Assembly (NCBI RefSeq): GCF_016861975.1 | Contig: NZ_BOMB01000051.1 | Location: forward strand, 1 to 64,000 | Source of the DNA: Actinocatenispora rupis | Lineage (GTDB): Bacteria > Actinomycetota > Actinomycetes > Mycobacteriales > Micromonosporaceae | Length of the DNA stretch: 64,000 nt | Direction: 5' to 3' | Part shown: in pieces, positions 17,724 through 26,514 of the stretch | How positions within the stretch are numbered: position 1 is the first letter of the stretch | Layout of the letters: every line of letters starts with the position of its first letter | Notes under the pieces: model-generated | Database searches by the model: none | What the model was told of the DNA's origin: nothing | The model's input: the letters and a program-made list of their open reading frames with translations, nothing else | Translations under genes and position numbers: made by a program

Positions 17724-18542
17724 ATGACAGACACGTTCCTGCTCGGCGGCGACCTGCCCGTACGGCGGCTCGGGTTCGGCGCGCTGCGGCTGACCGGTCG
17801 GCCGGACGCCCGGCGTACCGCCTCGATCGCGGTGGCCCGGCGCGCCGTCGAGCTCGGCGTCACGCTGATCGACACCGCCGACTCGTACGACCTCGGCGAC
17901 AACGAGACGCTGCTCGCCGAGGCGCTGCACCCGTACCCGGACGGTCTGGTGGTGGCGACCAAGGCCGGCCGCATCAACCTGGGCAGCGAGTGGTTCGACT
18001 GCGGGCGCCCCGAGTACCTGCGGCAGCAGGCGGAGCTGAGCCTGCGCCGGCTGCGGCTGCCGCGCATCGACCTGTTCCAGCTGCACCGGATCGACCCGGT
18101 GGTACCGCTGGCGGACCAGGCCGGCGCGCTGCGGCTGCTGCGCGACGAGGGCACGGTCCGGCACGTCGGGCTGTCGGAGGTGACGGTGGGACAGATCGAG
18201 GCGGTACGCCGGATCGTTCCGGTCGTCGCCGTGCAGAACCGGTACAACCTCGCCGACCGGCGCCACGACGACGTCCTCGCGTACTGCGAACGGCACGGCA
18301 TCGCGTTCCTGCCGTGGCTGCCCGTCGCGCCCCGCACGCTCACGCCCGCCGCGTACGAGGTGGCCAAGCGGCACGGCGCCACGCCCGCGCAGGTGGCGCT
18401 CGCCTGGCTGCTGCACCGATCGCCGGTCGTGCTGCCGATCCCCGGTACGGGCAGCCTCGACCACCTGGCGGAGAACGTGGCCGCCGCCGGGTTGCGGCTG
18501 TCCGCCGACGACCTCGCGCTGCTCGACACCGGCCTCGGCTGA
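17724..18542 (+). CDS. Aldo/keto reductase
   Basis: NADPH-dependent oxidoreductase of 272 residues. Catalytic residues lie in [16 protein letters not shown] (Asp, Tyr), VVATKAGR (Lys) and LFQLHRID (His). The C-terminal NADPH site [21 protein letters not shown] is intact. ATG at 17724 is preceded by GAAGGGAAG. It is divergent from LysR, which probably controls it. It belongs to a different subgroup from the reductase at 11738. Confidence 0.9.
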   Translation: MTDTFLLGGDLPVRRLGFGALRLTGRPDARRTASIAVARRAVELGVTLIDTADSYDLGDNETLLAEALHPYPDGLVVATKAGRINLGSEWFDCGRPEYLRQQAELSLRRLRLPRIDLFQLHRIDPVVPLADQAGALRLLRDEGTVRHVGLSEVTVGQIEAVRRIVPVVAVQNRYNLADRRHDDVLAYCERHGIAFLPWLPVAPRTLTPAAYEVAKRHGATPAQVALAWLLHRSPVVLPIPGTGSLDHLAENVAAAGLRLSADDLALLDTGLG

Positions 18543-19005
18543 GCCGCAGCCGGCCGTCCGACTGTGTGCAATGCCGTGCAACGCCTGGAACTCCGCCCAG
18601 CGGCATTGCCACACATGCACCTCTCGGGCAGTTCCGACATGGCCGAGTGCGCCGCGCAACTCGTCCGGTGGCCGCGGGCGCCGCACGACACTCCGGTCGA
18701 TGCGCCCGGCGACGCGGACGGACCGGACCCGAACCGGCCGGACCCGGTGGTCGCGATGCGCCTCGACCTGACCAGGATCCGGGACTGGACCGAGGCGGTC
18801 ATGTCGTGGGACGACATGGAACCGAGGGTGCGCCGGATGCTGACCGTACCCGGGGCGGGTTCGGTTGCCGCGCAACGGATCGCCGCGGTCGCCCGGCGCG
18901 CCGGTGACGGCGGGTCACGTCGGCGGCGGCACGCTTCCCAACGACTGCCCGCTGTTCTAGTGTGGCGACGTCGAGTGGCGTGCACGTCGTCTCGGAGGTG
19001 TCCGG
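18543..19005. other. Intergenic region with a possible terminator hairpin
   Basis: About 460 bases. GTGTGCAATGCC (18564-18575) pairs with GGCATTGCCACAC (18602-18614) apart from one bulged base, a plausible terminator for the aldo/keto reductase. An open frame across the rest contains a soft patch (DLTRIRDWTEAVMSWDDM) but no family match is recognised and no ribosome site supports it. The right end carries the ribosome site GGAGG of the ATP-grasp gene. Confidence 0.45.
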
Positions 19006-19932
19006 ATGAAGATCGGTCTCCTGGTGTGGGACTACTCGGGTGACGACACCGACGGCCCCGGCCTGCTGGAGTTCGGGCGGCGGCGCGGCCACGACATGTC
19101 GGCGTTCGCGCTGGAGGACGTGCGATACCGGCGGACGGCCGGCGCCGCGACGGTACTGCTGGGCGGCGTCGACGCCAACCGGTACGACGCGGTCATCTCG
19201 CGCGCGAACCTGCTCGGCGCCGGCTGGAAGGAGGCGCTGCCGCGGACCGCCGGCGCCTGGCGTTCGCGGGCGGAGCGGCTGAGCATGGTGAGCGCCGCGC
19301 TCGGGCCGAGGATGTTCGATCCGGCCGAGGTCTGGTTCCGCGGGTGCAGCAAGTTCCTGATGGCGCAGAGCCTTGCCGCGGGCGGGTTCCCGGTGCCGCC
19401 GTTCCGGTCGGCGTCCACAGTGGACGACGTGTCCGCGGCGCTGACCGAGTGGGGCGACGTCGTCGTCAAGCCCTCGTACGGTCTGCAGGGCATCGACGTC
19501 GAGCGCGTCACCGACCTGCCCGCGCAGCGCGACCTGGTACACGACCTGCTGGTCCGGTACGGAACGCTGATCTGCCAACCGTTCCACCCCACGCAGTACG
19601 GCGAGTACCGGATCACGGTCGCCGGCGAGACGACGCCGATCAACATGCTGAAACTCCCGCCCGCCGACACGTGGCGCTGCAAGACCACCCAGGGCGCCAG
19701 CTTCGAACGGTTCGACGCGCCGGACGACCTGATCGACCTGGCGGTCCGCGCCGCGCGGCACATGGGCGCCACGTACGCCGGCCTCGACATTCTGCCGACC
19801 TCCGACGGATACACGATCCTGGAGGTCAACCCGGTGCCCGGGTTCCTGGGCATGTTCGGCGAGCCCAGCCGCTCGGAGGGATACGCCGGCATCTTCGACT
19901 GGATCGACACCCAGCTCGCCACCTTGAACTGA
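19006..19932 (+). CDS. ATP-grasp family ligase (RimK/glutathione synthase-like)
   Basis: Predicted carboxylate-amine ligase of 308 residues that activates a carboxylate as an acyl phosphate. The N-terminal domain runs to about residue 115. The ATP-grasp core has DVVVKPSYGLQGIDVERV with the nucleotide-binding Lys and loop, the strand TLICQPFHPTQYGEYRITVAG, and the Mg site LDILPTSDGYTILEVNPVPG with Asp, Glu and Asn. ATG at 19006 has GGAGG 7 bases upstream. It is followed on the same strand by the diiron oxygenase, and the radical SAM gene converges on both. Such ligases make peptides, amides or modify protein tails; the substrates here are unknown. A TCCACAGTGGA palindrome lies inside at 19413-19425. 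Confidence 0.85.
   Translation: MKIGLLVWDYSGDDTDGPGLLEFGRRRGHDMSAFALEDVRYRRTAGAATVLLGGVDANRYDAVISRANLLGAGWKEALPRTAGAWRSRAERLSMVSAALGPRMFDPAEVWFRGCSKFLMAQSLAAGGFPVPPFRSASTVDDVSAALTEWGDVVVKPSYGLQGIDVERVTDLPAQRDLVHDLLVRYGTLICQPFHPTQYGEYRITVAGETTPINMLKLPPADTWRCKTTQGASFERFDAPDDLIDLAVRAARHMGATYAGLDILPTSDGYTILEVNPVPGFLGMFGEPSRSEGYAGIFDWIDTQLATLN
19413..19425. repeat. Palindrome GTCCACAGTGGAC, in a coding region
   Basis: Exact copy of the window-wide element TCCACWGTGGA, here extended to 13 bases. It is read in the ATP-grasp gene as Ser-Thr-Val-Asp and uses the rare Thr codon ACA. Confidence 0.7.
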
Positions 19933-20168
19933 CCGACGGACGCGGCCCGGCCCACGCCGTACGAGCGGTGCCCCGGCGCCAGGCAGGGCGGCCGGCGTCG
20001 GATGTGTGGCCGGGATGCTGGCCTGGATCGGCGCTGGGGCAAGGCAACCAGGCCGCGGATCGTCCGCACTCGACCGGGCGCCGGCGTGACCAATTTCTCC
20101 TTTTCGTTAGGTATCGGACGGTTTATTGTCGGTGGCATCCCGACGCCGCACGGGGAGGGGCGCACACC

Positions 20169-21150
20169 ATGCCGCACGACGAGGAACGCATCGACCGTAC
20201 GACCCTGCGTCGGCTCGCGGCGGCGTGGCCGACGCGCGCGGTCGTACGAGGAGATCTGGCGGTCCTCGACCACGACGCGGAGTTCGACGCGACCGTCCCG
20301 GACTACCCGTTGTCCGTCGTGCCGTTCGCCGACCACCCGGGCTTCGCCGCCGCGACCCCCCGCCCAACGCGACCAGGTACTGACCGGGCTGTGGCTCGGG
20401 TACAACGAGCGGGTGATCGCCGCCGAGCAACTGCTCGTCGAGCCGGCGTTCGACCTGATCGCCCGCGGTGTCTTCCCCGGCAGCGACGACCCGCTGGTAC
20501 GGCAGGCCATCCAGCAGTCGCTGGTCGACGAGTCGTTCCACACGTACATGCACATGATGGCGATCTCGCGGACGCGCGAGCTGCGCGGCGTCACCACCCG
20601 CCCGGCGATGCCCACGATGGTCACCCGCCGCCGACTCGACCGCCTGCTGGCCGAGCTGCCCGAGGCGTGGCAGCGCGACCTCGCCGTACTCGTCTGGGGC
20701 GCGGTGTCGGAGACGGCGATCAGTACGCTGCTGGCGCTGATCGCCCGGGACCGCACCATCCAACCGATGCACTCGCTGATCGCCACGCTGCACCTGCGGG
20801 ACGAGTCCGCGCACGGCGCCATCGTCGTCGAAGTCGTGAAGCTGTTGTACCGCAGGATGAACCCGGCGCAGCAGCGGATGCTTGCGAAACTGTTGCCGCT
20901 GGCCCTGCACGCCTTCACCGAGCAGGACATGTCCGCGCTCCGGGTGGAACTCGCGCACGCGAACGTCCGCGGCGCCGAGCGGATCCTCGACGACCTGCGG
21001 GCATCGACGCCGTCCGGCCGGCCCAAGCTCGTCCGCGACTACTCGGGCACCCGGCGCATCGTCCGCGAGCTGGGCCTGACCGACCAGATCGACTTCACGT
21101 TCCCGGAACCGCCCGCGGAACTCACCGGCCGCGCCGACGAGTTCGCGTGA
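20169..21150 (+). pseudogene. AurF-like diiron oxygenase (p-aminobenzoate N-oxygenase family), frameshifted
   Basis: Non-haem diiron enzyme; AurF itself oxidises an aryl amine to a nitro group. From ATG 20169 the first frame reads MPHDEERIDRTTLRRLAAAW and on to HPGFAAAT. It then leaves the family at a run of six C (20356-20361), and the rest (AQRDQVLTGLWLGYNERV to the end at 21150) is one frame over. Removing one C joins them as AAATPAQRDQV. Iron ligands are visible in AAEQLLVEPAF, VDESFHTYMH, AVSETAIS and LRDESAHG. A homopolymer insertion is a common sequencing error, so the gene may be intact in the organism. It lies 236 bases after the ATP-grasp gene. Confidence 0.78.
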
Positions 21151-21169
21151 CGGCCGTGCGCGGGAGCCG

Positions 21170-22210
21170 TCAGTCCGTTGCGGCGCCGGCGTTTCCGCGC
21201 CGCGCGATGCGCGCCCGGTCCGCCGCCGAACCGTACCGCCGGTCCAGCTGGCGGGTCGCCCGAGCCCACTCGGACAGGCTGGTGACCGAGCCCGTCTGCG
21301 CCAGTACGAACGGGTCCTGGCGCCACGCCAGCGCACGCTGCCACAGCTCGGCGATCGGCTCCTCCAGTACGTTGCCGACCTTGGCTTCGTAGATGGCGAA
21401 CGCCCGCAGCGCGCCGTCCGGCTCGATCTGCGCGATGGTCGCCGTCTCACCGCTCATCTCCGACGACGGCAGGAAGCACCGTACGTCCTCGACCGTCACC
21501 TCGACCTCGTTGCGCGCCCGCCGTTGCAGGCCCGGCCCCGACGCGAGCAGCCGGTCCAGTTCCCGGTCGTCGAGCAGCTCGTCGCGGACGAACCGCTCCT
21601 CCTGCGCGAGCCCGACCGGCATCGCCGCGCCGATCCGGATGTAGTCGAGCGAACCGAAGCGCGACGACACACGCTCCACGAAGTCGCCGAGGTCGCGCTG
21701 ACCGGTACGCGTCATCGTGTAGTCCATCCCGAGCTCGAAGCAGGGGCCGTCGGCGCGCCCGCGTTCCCGCTTGACCCGGTCGAGCTGGTCGAGCGCCCGC
21801 ATCGCCCGCGCGAACGAACCACGACGACCGCGTACCGCGTCGTGCGTCGCCGCGTCCGGGCCGTCGACACTGACCGTCACGGCGGTCACCGAGTCCGCCA
21901 GCTTCCCGGCCAGCGTCTCGTTCATCAACCAGCCGCTGACGAAGACCGTCACCGGGATGCCGTGCGAGGTCAGGATCCGCGCCGCCTCGTCCCACCAGCG
22001 CACCAGCAACGGTTCGCCGCCCGCGAAGGAGATCCGCTCCGGGTGGCAGCCGACGATCGTGTCGACCACCCGGAGCATGTCCGCGCGGTCGAGCGTGCGG
22101 GCCGGTCGCCGGCCCGACTCGGAGTAGCAGTGGACGCAGCGCAGCGGGCACGCGTACGTCAGGTCCCAGATGATCCGGGAGATCGGGGTCGTGGCGGCGT
22201 CGGACTGCAT
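21170..22210 (-). CDS. Radical SAM enzyme
   Basis: A 346-residue protein that should bind a [4Fe-4S] cluster and cleave S-adenosylmethionine to start radical chemistry. The cluster motif CPLRCVHC has cysteines at residues 21, 25 and 28; SFAGGEPLL is the SAM-binding GGE motif and TVSVDGPDAATHDAVRG the later SPASM-family-like strand. The C-terminal part has only one cysteine (RCFLPSSE), so no SPASM auxiliary clusters are expected. ATG at 22208-22210 lies 5 bases after GAGGAG. It converges on the AurF-like gene with only 19 bases between. The fold resembles peptide- or cofactor-modifying enzymes; no precursor peptide was found nearby. Confidence 0.85.
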   Translation of the reverse strand: MQSDAATTPISRIIWDLTYACPLRCVHCYSESGRRPARTLDRADMLRVVDTIVGCHPERISFAGGEPLLVRWWDEAARILTSHGIPVTVFVSGWLMNETLAGKLADSVTAVTVSVDGPDAATHDAVRGRRGSFARAMRALDQLDRVKRERGRADGPCFELGMDYTMTRTGQRDLGDFVERVSSRFGSLDYIRIGAAMPVGLAQEERFVRDELLDDRELDRLLASGPGLQRRARNEVEVTVEDVRCFLPSSEMSGETATIAQIEPDGALRAFAIYEAKVGNVLEEPIAELWQRALAWRQDPFVLAQTGSVTSLSEWARATRQLDRRYGSAADRARIARRGNAGAATD

Positions 22211-22512
22211 TGTTCTCCTCTCGGGCCGGCAGACGTCAGCCGGCCGTACGGTCGAAGAAGGTGCCGAGTCGATGCGCGTGCTGATCTCGTGCCGACAACG
22301 CAATGCGGTCGATCCCTGAGCCCCACCAATGTACGAGTCGCCCCGCCCGCGCTCAAGCGGCCGTGGTCGCCGCGACCACCATGCGGCACAACAGCTCCGG
22401 CGAGGCGAGTACGCCGGGGCGCCGGCGCGCGCGCGTCGCCGCACGATGCCGGGGCGGGTACCCGGAATCGTTGTGGGGCAACGGGTTGCGGGGGCCTGCG
22501 AGGATCGTCGTC
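22211..22512. other. Intergenic region, divergent promoters expected
   Basis: About 300 bases between the radical SAM gene and a membrane protein gene. A 15-codon open frame (22272-22319) is the only small frame with an ATG in a plausible place, but it lacks a ribosome site and features of a precursor peptide. No palindrome stands out. Confidence 0.4.
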
Positions 22513-23313
22513 ATGCGGATGCTGCGGCGGGTGCGGTGGTTTCTGTTCGTCGTCGGGATGTGCGTCGGCGCGGTGCTCACGGTGCTCTGCCTGGTGGAGC
22601 GGCTGCGCGGAGGGGACACCCTCGGTCTCGGCCGGGCGCTGGGGATCCTGCTGGGCGTGCTGGTGCTGCTGTCGTGGCCGACGACCCGCGCACCGGTCCA
22701 ACCGCCGCCCCGCGGTGCGGTCGTCGCGCTGGGCCGGCTCGTGATCGGCCTGGGGTGGCTGGCGCGTTCGGTACTGTGCGGCTTCCTGGCGTACCGCGTC
22801 GCCGGGCGGGTCGATCCGGCGACGTTCCAGCCGGTACTGGCGGTGGGAGCCGCGGCGTTCTGGGCGCTGGACCTGACGTACCGGGCGGGTCTGGTGCTGG
22901 CGGGCTTCCCCCGTGGCCGGCGCGGATCGCGGCCGGCGGCGGTGCTGCGGTCACTGGCGACGCTCGCTGCCGACGTCCTCGTCACCGGCTTCGCCAACCC
23001 GCTGACCACGGTCGCGGCGGTGGTCTCGCTGTGGATCCCGGAGCGCGCGTACCACGTGGTCCTGGGGTGGACCGGCACCGCCTGGGTGGCGCTGCCGGCG
23101 GCGATCCTGGTCGGCGGCCTGTGGTGGCTGCTGCTGGCGGTGGTCGGGTTCGCGCTGCGCTGGGTGCTCAACCGGCTGCTCGGCGAGGGGAACGCGGTCG
23201 GTGACTGGCTCGACGAGAGCCTGCCGTTCCGGATCCGGTACGACAGGGGATCGGCGGACCCCGTGCCGCTGCCGGATCCGCCGACGCCACCGGGACCGGT
23301 CGGCTACCACTGA
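22513..23313 (+). CDS. Integral membrane protein, unknown function
   Basis: A 266-residue protein with about six hydrophobic segments, for example WFLFVVGMCVGAVLTVLCLV, LGILLGVLVLLSW and LPAAILVGGLWWLLLAVVGF. A charged tail ends in a Pro-rich stretch. ATG at 22513 has GAGG about 9 bases upstream. No family is recognised. It converges with the phosphotransferase-like gene, 23 bases away, and shows no operon link. Confidence 0.7.
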   Translation: MRMLRRVRWFLFVVGMCVGAVLTVLCLVERLRGGDTLGLGRALGILLGVLVLLSWPTTRAPVQPPPRGAVVALGRLVIGLGWLARSVLCGFLAYRVAGRVDPATFQPVLAVGAAAFWALDLTYRAGLVLAGFPRGRRGSRPAAVLRSLATLAADVLVTGFANPLTTVAAVVSLWIPERAYHVVLGWTGTAWVALPAAILVGGLWWLLLAVVGFALRWVLNRLLGEGNAVGDWLDESLPFRIRYDRGSADPVPLPDPPTPPGPVGYH

Positions 23314-23336
23314 GAGCGGCACGGCCGGGTCGCGGA

Positions 23337-24404
23337 TCAGGACGGGAACAGTTCGGCCACGACCGGGTGGGCGAGGTCGAGGTACCGGCCGGCCCAGTCC
23401 GTGAAGGTCCACGTCTCCGGCCAGTACCGGAGGTGGTGGCGTTGCAGGAACGACCAGACCAGGGCGCGGTCGGCGAGCAGGTACGCGGGGAACCGTGCCA
23501 GCGCGCCGGGACGTGCCGGCCGGGCGGCGACGTACGAGCCGAGGTAGACCCGGGCGAGCGCGGGATCGGCGTCGAGGTAGCTGCACAGCATCCGGGGCAG
23601 GTCGGCCTCGGCGTCGCCGAAGTACGCGTCGGTGAGGTCGAACAGCCCGCTGACCGACCAGCGCCCCGCAGTACCGGTGATGTGCACGTTTCCCGGCTTG
23701 AAGTCCTCCAGTACGACGGTGGGGGTGAACGGGGCGTCGAGCGCCGGCCCGGCGGCGTCGAGGATCCGGCCGGCCCAGGCGAGATCGCCCGGCGTGGTCG
23801 CGGGGCCGAACCGGGTGGCGCCGTGCAGCGTGCCGAGGCAGCGCCGGATCACCCGCTCCCGCCACGTGATCGCCGGCCCGGCGCCTGGTTGCCGGGACGG
23901 CCAGTCGAGTTCCCCGGCGAGCGTGAACGGCAGGACGTCGTCGGCCTCGGGGCGCCAGCGGCCGGGCCGCGGACCGGTGACCGTGTGGGCGCGGGCGAGC
24001 ACCCGGCCGAGCTCGCCGGCGACCTCGCGCTGTCCGCTGTCGTTCAGCCCGCCGCGTACGTCCGAGTCCGGCAGCGGCTCGCCGGGCAGGCGCGGCAGGA
24101 TCGCGTAGCTCCAGCCGAAGACGTCGGTGCCCGGATCGATCCGGTACGGCACCGGCGCGGGCAGCGCGGCGCGCCGCGCGAGCAGGTCGGCGAAGTACCG
24201 CTCGGTCGGCAGTTGCCACGGGTACGCCGGGTTGCCGCGGAGCAGGTGGTCGCCGGTGTCGGTGGAGAGCACCAGGTTCTGGCCGGAGTGGCCGCCGCTG
24301 GCCGGGGTGGCCGACCGCAGCGCACCGAGCCCGAACCGGTCGAGTGCCCGGCGCAGCTGGTCCTCGGTCAACCTGCCCAGTCGTGGTCCGGCGTCGATCG
24401 TCAT
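23337..24404 (-). CDS. Phosphotransferase (APH/choline kinase-like fold) coupled to a GT2 glycosyltransferase
   Basis: A 355-residue kinase-fold protein. The catalytic loop reads LEDFKPGNVHI near residue 231 where the family norm is LHGDLxxxN, so the His and Gly of HGD are replaced while Asp and Asn remain. The metal-binding Asp is in LFDLTDAYFGD. ATG at 24402-24404 overlaps the stop of the glycosyltransferase by four bases (ATGA), and GAGGAACCC precedes it, so translation is coupled. A role in modifying the product of the glycosyltransferase, or a lipid or sugar carrier, is inferred from this link. Confidence 0.75.
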   Translation of the reverse strand: MTIDAGPRLGRLTEDQLRRALDRFGLGALRSATPASGGHSGQNLVLSTDTGDHLLRGNPAYPWQLPTERYFADLLARRAALPAPVPYRIDPGTDVFGWSYAILPRLPGEPLPDSDVRGGLNDSGQREVAGELGRVLARAHTVTGPRPGRWRPEADDVLPFTLAGELDWPSRQPGAGPAITWRERVIRRCLGTLHGATRFGPATTPGDLAWAGRILDAAGPALDAPFTPTVVLEDFKPGNVHITGTAGRWSVSGLFDLTDAYFGDAEADLPRMLCSYLDADPALARVYLGSYVAARPARPGALARFPAYLLADRALVWSFLQRHHLRYWPETWTFTDWAGRYLDLAHPVVAELFPS

Positions 24405-26050
24405 GGGTTCCTCACGTCGGCGGGTCGGCCCCGGGTGGTCAGTCCGTACCAGGACCGGCGGACGAATCCGAGCAGTACCAGGCTGTAGAACAGGACCCAG
24501 AACATCGACCCGTAGTCCACTGTGGACAGTGTCGGGCGGCGGGCGAGATGGTACGCCAGCGAGCAGAGCAGCAGCGCCAGCGCCGCGAGGTGCGGCGCCA
24601 CCCGACCCAGGTACAGCCCCGGTTGCCGGTTCTTGCGGGTGATCCGGTACGCGGGCTTGCGGTGCGGCCCGCCGACCAGCGCCCGCACCACGGCCAGCGC
24701 GTACGTGAAGGTCATGCCGACCCAGATCTGCTTGGCGCGGGTCATCTCCCGCCACGGCGTGCCGTTGCCGAGTACGAACGTGAACGCGGTGACCAGCGTC
24801 GTGTAGCAGACCGACACGACGGCGTGCCGGACCGGATCGACCCGCAGCGCGTGCGTGCCGGTGAGCAGGCACAGTGCCGGCACCATGATGAGCGCGAGCG
24901 TGGGCACCGCGGACAGGTAGAACAGGCCCATCTCGGCGAAGTGCAGTCGCTGCCGCAGCCGCAGTCCGGGCACCCGCCACGGCGGTCGCCAGAGGAAGAT
25001 GCGCATGGTGTCCAGCGCCCACGTGCCGAGCTGCTGGGACATGTTGGGCAGGTCCTCGGGCGCGCTCTGCGCGAGCGCACCCAGCACCGGCAGGTAGCGA
25101 CCGCGGTAGCCGCGTTGCAGTGCAAGGTAACCGGAGTAGAGGTCCTCGACGATGTTCCAGCTGGGGAAGCCGCCGATGTCGAGCAGGGCGGACATCCGCC
25201 ACACCAGCCCGCTGCCGCACGGGAACGCCGCACCGGCCGCGTCCCGGGACAGCATGATGCCGCGGTAGAAGAACGTCCGCCGGTTGCCGAACGGATCGCC
25301 GCGGCTGACCGTCGCGTCCTTGATCGTCTGGACGTACGCCACGTCGGGCTCCGCGCGCAGCAGCCCCACCGTGTGCCGCAGGAACCCCGGGTTCCCCACC
25401 AGGTCGTCGGCGTCGCGCGTCTCCACGAACTCGACCCCCGGGTACCGGTCGCGCACCAGCGCCAGCATCGCGTTCAGGTTGCCGTCCTTGGCGCGCCCCC
25501 GGCGGCGCGGATCGGTCTGGTCCGGCGGCCGCACGTAGCTCAGCGCCACCTCCCGGTACTCCCGGCCCAGCTCGCCGACCATCGCGGCGATCGCCGGCCG
25601 GTGCCCGTCGTCGCCCACCACGACGACCAGCGACTCGTGCGGCCACCGCTGCTCCAGCACGCTGCGGAGCGTACGTTCGACCATCGCCGGTGGTTCGTTG
25701 GCCGTCGGTATCAGGACCGCCACCAGCGGGGCCGGGCCCGTCGGCGGTGGGGGAGCGGCCGGCCGGAGCGGCGAGCGCGACCAGTTGTTGACCAGCGACA
25801 CGAGCAGCAGCACCACCAGGTACCCGTTCGCCGCCACGAACGGCACCGACAGCCACCAGGCCGCCAGGTTCAGCCCGGCCACCAGCCAGCCGACGTACCC
25901 GATCGAGGCGACAACCAGCACGGCACCGAGCAACCGCCGCACCGGGGCACCCGACAGCGCCAGTGCCCACGACGCCCGCGTACCCCCGGCTCCGTCGACC
26001 AGCTCCAGCTCCGCGGACGCGTCCTTCTCGTCAACCTCAACCGTGGCCAT
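24401..26050 (-). CDS. Membrane glycosyltransferase family 2 (cellulose synthase-like)
   Basis: A 549-residue processive-type glycosyltransferase. Two membrane segments near residues 35-80 precede the GT-A domain: VVGDDGHRP (about 146), VETRDADDLV (DxD, about 213), VEDLYSGY (the TED-like acid, about 300) and SQQLGTW (about 338). Four or more membrane segments follow. The last motif corresponds to QxxRW of cellulose and hyaluronan synthases but has Thr in place of Arg. No PilZ domain is present. ATG at 26048-26050 is well placed. The polymer or glycolipid made is unknown. A TCCACTGTGGA palindrome lies inside at 24515-24527. Confidence 0.85.
   Translation of the reverse strand: MATVEVDEKDASAELELVDGAGGTRASWALALSGAPVRRLLGAVLVVASIGYVGWLVAGLNLAAWWLSVPFVAANGYLVVLLLVSLVNNWSRSPLRPAAPPPPTGPAPLVAVLIPTANEPPAMVERTLRSVLEQRWPHESLVVVVGDDGHRPAIAAMVGELGREYREVALSYVRPPDQTDPRRRGRAKDGNLNAMLALVRDRYPGVEFVETRDADDLVGNPGFLRHTVGLLRAEPDVAYVQTIKDATVSRGDPFGNRRTFFYRGIMLSRDAAGAAFPCGSGLVWRMSALLDIGGFPSWNIVEDLYSGYLALQRGYRGRYLPVLGALAQSAPEDLPNMSQQLGTWALDTMRIFLWRPPWRVPGLRLRQRLHFAEMGLFYLSAVPTLALIMVPALCLLTGTHALRVDPVRHAVVSVCYTTLVTAFTFVLGNGTPWREMTRAKQIWVGMTFTYALAVVRALVGGPHRKPAYRITRKNRQPGLYLGRVAPHLAALALLLCSLAYHLARRPTLSTVDYGSMFWVLFYSLVLLGFVRRSWYGLTTRGRPADVRNP
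24515..24527. repeat. Palindrome GTCCACTGTGGAC, in a coding region
   Basis: Exact copy of TCCACWGTGGA, 13 bases long. On the minus strand it is read in the glycosyltransferase as Ser-Thr-Val-Asp, the same frame as the copies at 19413 and 49666. Confidence 0.7.
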
Positions 26051-26514
26051 CGCGCACCAAACTAGCCAACGGCCACAAAGTACCGATCGCGCCCCGAGTC
26101 CCGCGTCACGCGCCCAACGGCGAGGCGCCGACGGAGTTTCACATCCGTACGGGCGCGCCCGTGCGCGGTCGATGCGTCCGTCCTCCGGCGACGTCGGCGG
26201 CAGGGTTCGAGTCGCCGAGAAGGCGGCGACCCCGGTCATCGCGCGGGCACAGGCCGAGGTGATGCCGGACCTTGGTCCCGGCCGGCTCCGTCGACGCGAT
26301 CGTCCCCCGCGACGCCACGGGCAGACGCGGTCGGCGTCCACGACGCGGCACCACCCGGTTCGGCGGCCCGGTGGATCGGCTACCCGGATTCCCTTGCCTC
26401 CGAACGGATCCGGCGCATCGGGTACGACCGCGGCGAATACTCGGTTCGCCGGGGTCGCCGCTCGCGCGGACGCCGACGCCATCGCACGGCTGACCCGAAC
26501 CGCGGTCGCGCCGG
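26051..26514. other. Intergenic region, no gene seen
   Basis: About 460 bases between the glycosyltransferase start and the dienelactone hydrolase stop. Open frames in all directions give Arg/Pro-rich translations without family features. It should hold the glycosyltransferase promoter; no convincing -10/-35 pair or hairpin was found by eye. Confidence 0.4.

Noticed and set aside
18564-19043. 159-codon frame upstream of the ATP-grasp gene
   Set aside because: It overlaps the start of the ATP-grasp gene, begins inside a hairpin and has no family match; one patch looks protein-like but that is not enough.
22272-22319. 15-codon frame near the radical SAM gene as a precursor peptide
   Set aside because: No ribosome site, no leader-core pattern and opposite strand to the radical SAM gene.
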